A DNA stretch of 64,000 nucleotides, taken from NCBI GenBank assembly GCA_963678135.1, contig OY782667.1, forward strand, positions 806,001 through 870,000, given 5' to 3'. The stretch is from JAHJKV01 sp963678135 (GTDB lineage Bacteria > Desulfobacterota > Desulfovibrionia > Desulfovibrionales > Desulfovibrionaceae). Below, in pieces: positions 63,902-64,000 of the stretch. Made by a program: the position numbers and the translations under genes. The notes under the pieces were generated by a model. That model was not told the DNA's origin and did not search any database. It was given only the letters and a program-made list of their open reading frames with translations. Within the stretch, counting starts at the first letter, position 1, and every line of letters starts with the position of its first letter.

Positions 63902-64000
63902 TGGTAGGGGATGTTGCTATTGATGGTAGCAGCTCGATACAGTTGCTCTAAAAGCATGACCCTGCACAGTTCATGCGGCCAAGTCACTGCCCCAAATCTT
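63892..64000 (-). CDS. rlmH: 23S rRNA (pseudouridine1915-N3)-methyltransferase RlmH, 3' end only
   Basis: The minus-strand frame entering at the right edge reads [20 protein letters not shown] then [14 protein letters not shown] and a stop. This is the conserved C-terminus of RlmH (TxPHxLxRvxLxEQlYRA and the final PYH). The rest of the gene lies outside the window. Confidence 0.92.
   Translation of the reverse strand, partial: RFGAVTWPHELCRVMLLEQLYRAATINSNIPYHHD

Overview
The window reads as a piece of chromosome from a low-GC member of the Desulfovibrionaceae-type Desulfobacterota (sulfate- or sulfite-reducing, probably anaerobic). This is an inference from family-level recognition: the four-subunit 2-oxoacid:ferredoxin oxidoreductase cluster in the order D-A-B-C near a PaaK-like ligase, glycolate/lactate oxidase GlcD-GlcF, a chorismate-mutase-like/EPSP-synthase fusion, and chromosomal parAB with parS. 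No rRNA is present. Two tRNAs (Lys, Glu) lie near the right end.

Layout. 1-5.3 kb: queA, a MerR-like protein, a lipoprotein, coaBC and a UDP-glucuronate-epimerase-like gene. 5.3-8.2 kb: a polypyrimidine tract, two perfect parS sites, parA, a zinc-ribbon protein and parB. 8.4-16.6 kb: rfaE1, rmuC, a MarR/EamA pair, nadE and a MATE exporter. 16.6-26 kb: accessory genes (Sel1, two DUF805 paralogues, an excisionase-like HTH, a divergent DisA_N/diadenylate-cyclase-like protein, an NlpC/P60 hydrolase, a flavoprotein) separated by repeat-rich DNA. 26.9-36 kb: serS, an AAA-ATPase/DUF4276 pair, the AroA-like fusion, aconitase and ppiD. 36-44 kb: the main discovery zone. 44-52.7 kb: an HD phosphohydrolase, argJ, rhuM, secA and glcDF. 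53.5-62 kb: a pentapeptide-repeat membrane protein, korDABC, aroE, an AbiU2-like gene with a broken antitoxin, a mutM fragment and a PaaK-like ligase. 62.3-64 kb: two tRNAs, repeats, and the 3' end of rlmH running off the window.

The outstanding feature is a compact CRISPR system of type VI-B character: a 1187-residue Cas13b-like effector with RxxxxH HEPN motifs near both termini (R150/H155 and R1126/H1131), followed by 14 repeats of 36 bp with 13 spacers of 29-31 nt and then a strong hairpin terminator. Read on the effector strand, the repeat has the VI-B pattern (5' GTTG, central TTTT loop, GGGG, AAC 3'). There is no cas1/cas2, csx27 or csx28 in the window; the gene just beyond the array encodes an unrecognised 274-residue protein. 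Other probable defence or conflict genes are the AAA/DUF4276 pair, a ParD/ParE-type toxin-antitoxin, RhuM and an AbiU2-like HEPN protein. An intact IS1595-family element with 8-bp target duplications sits beside the toxin-antitoxin.

The second theme is repeat proliferation. A REP-like palindrome (core close to TCCTGCG-ACTTACG-CGCAGGA) recurs at least 20 times between genes, sometimes inside composite elements of 100-190 bp found in opposite orientations far apart. Tandem repeats repeatedly grow out of gene ends (queA, rlmH, the 80-aa gene, the flavoprotein) or into coding sequence (the MarR tail, the pentapeptide protein, the NlpC/P60 N-terminus). A mutM start is fused directly to one of the REP-like elements.
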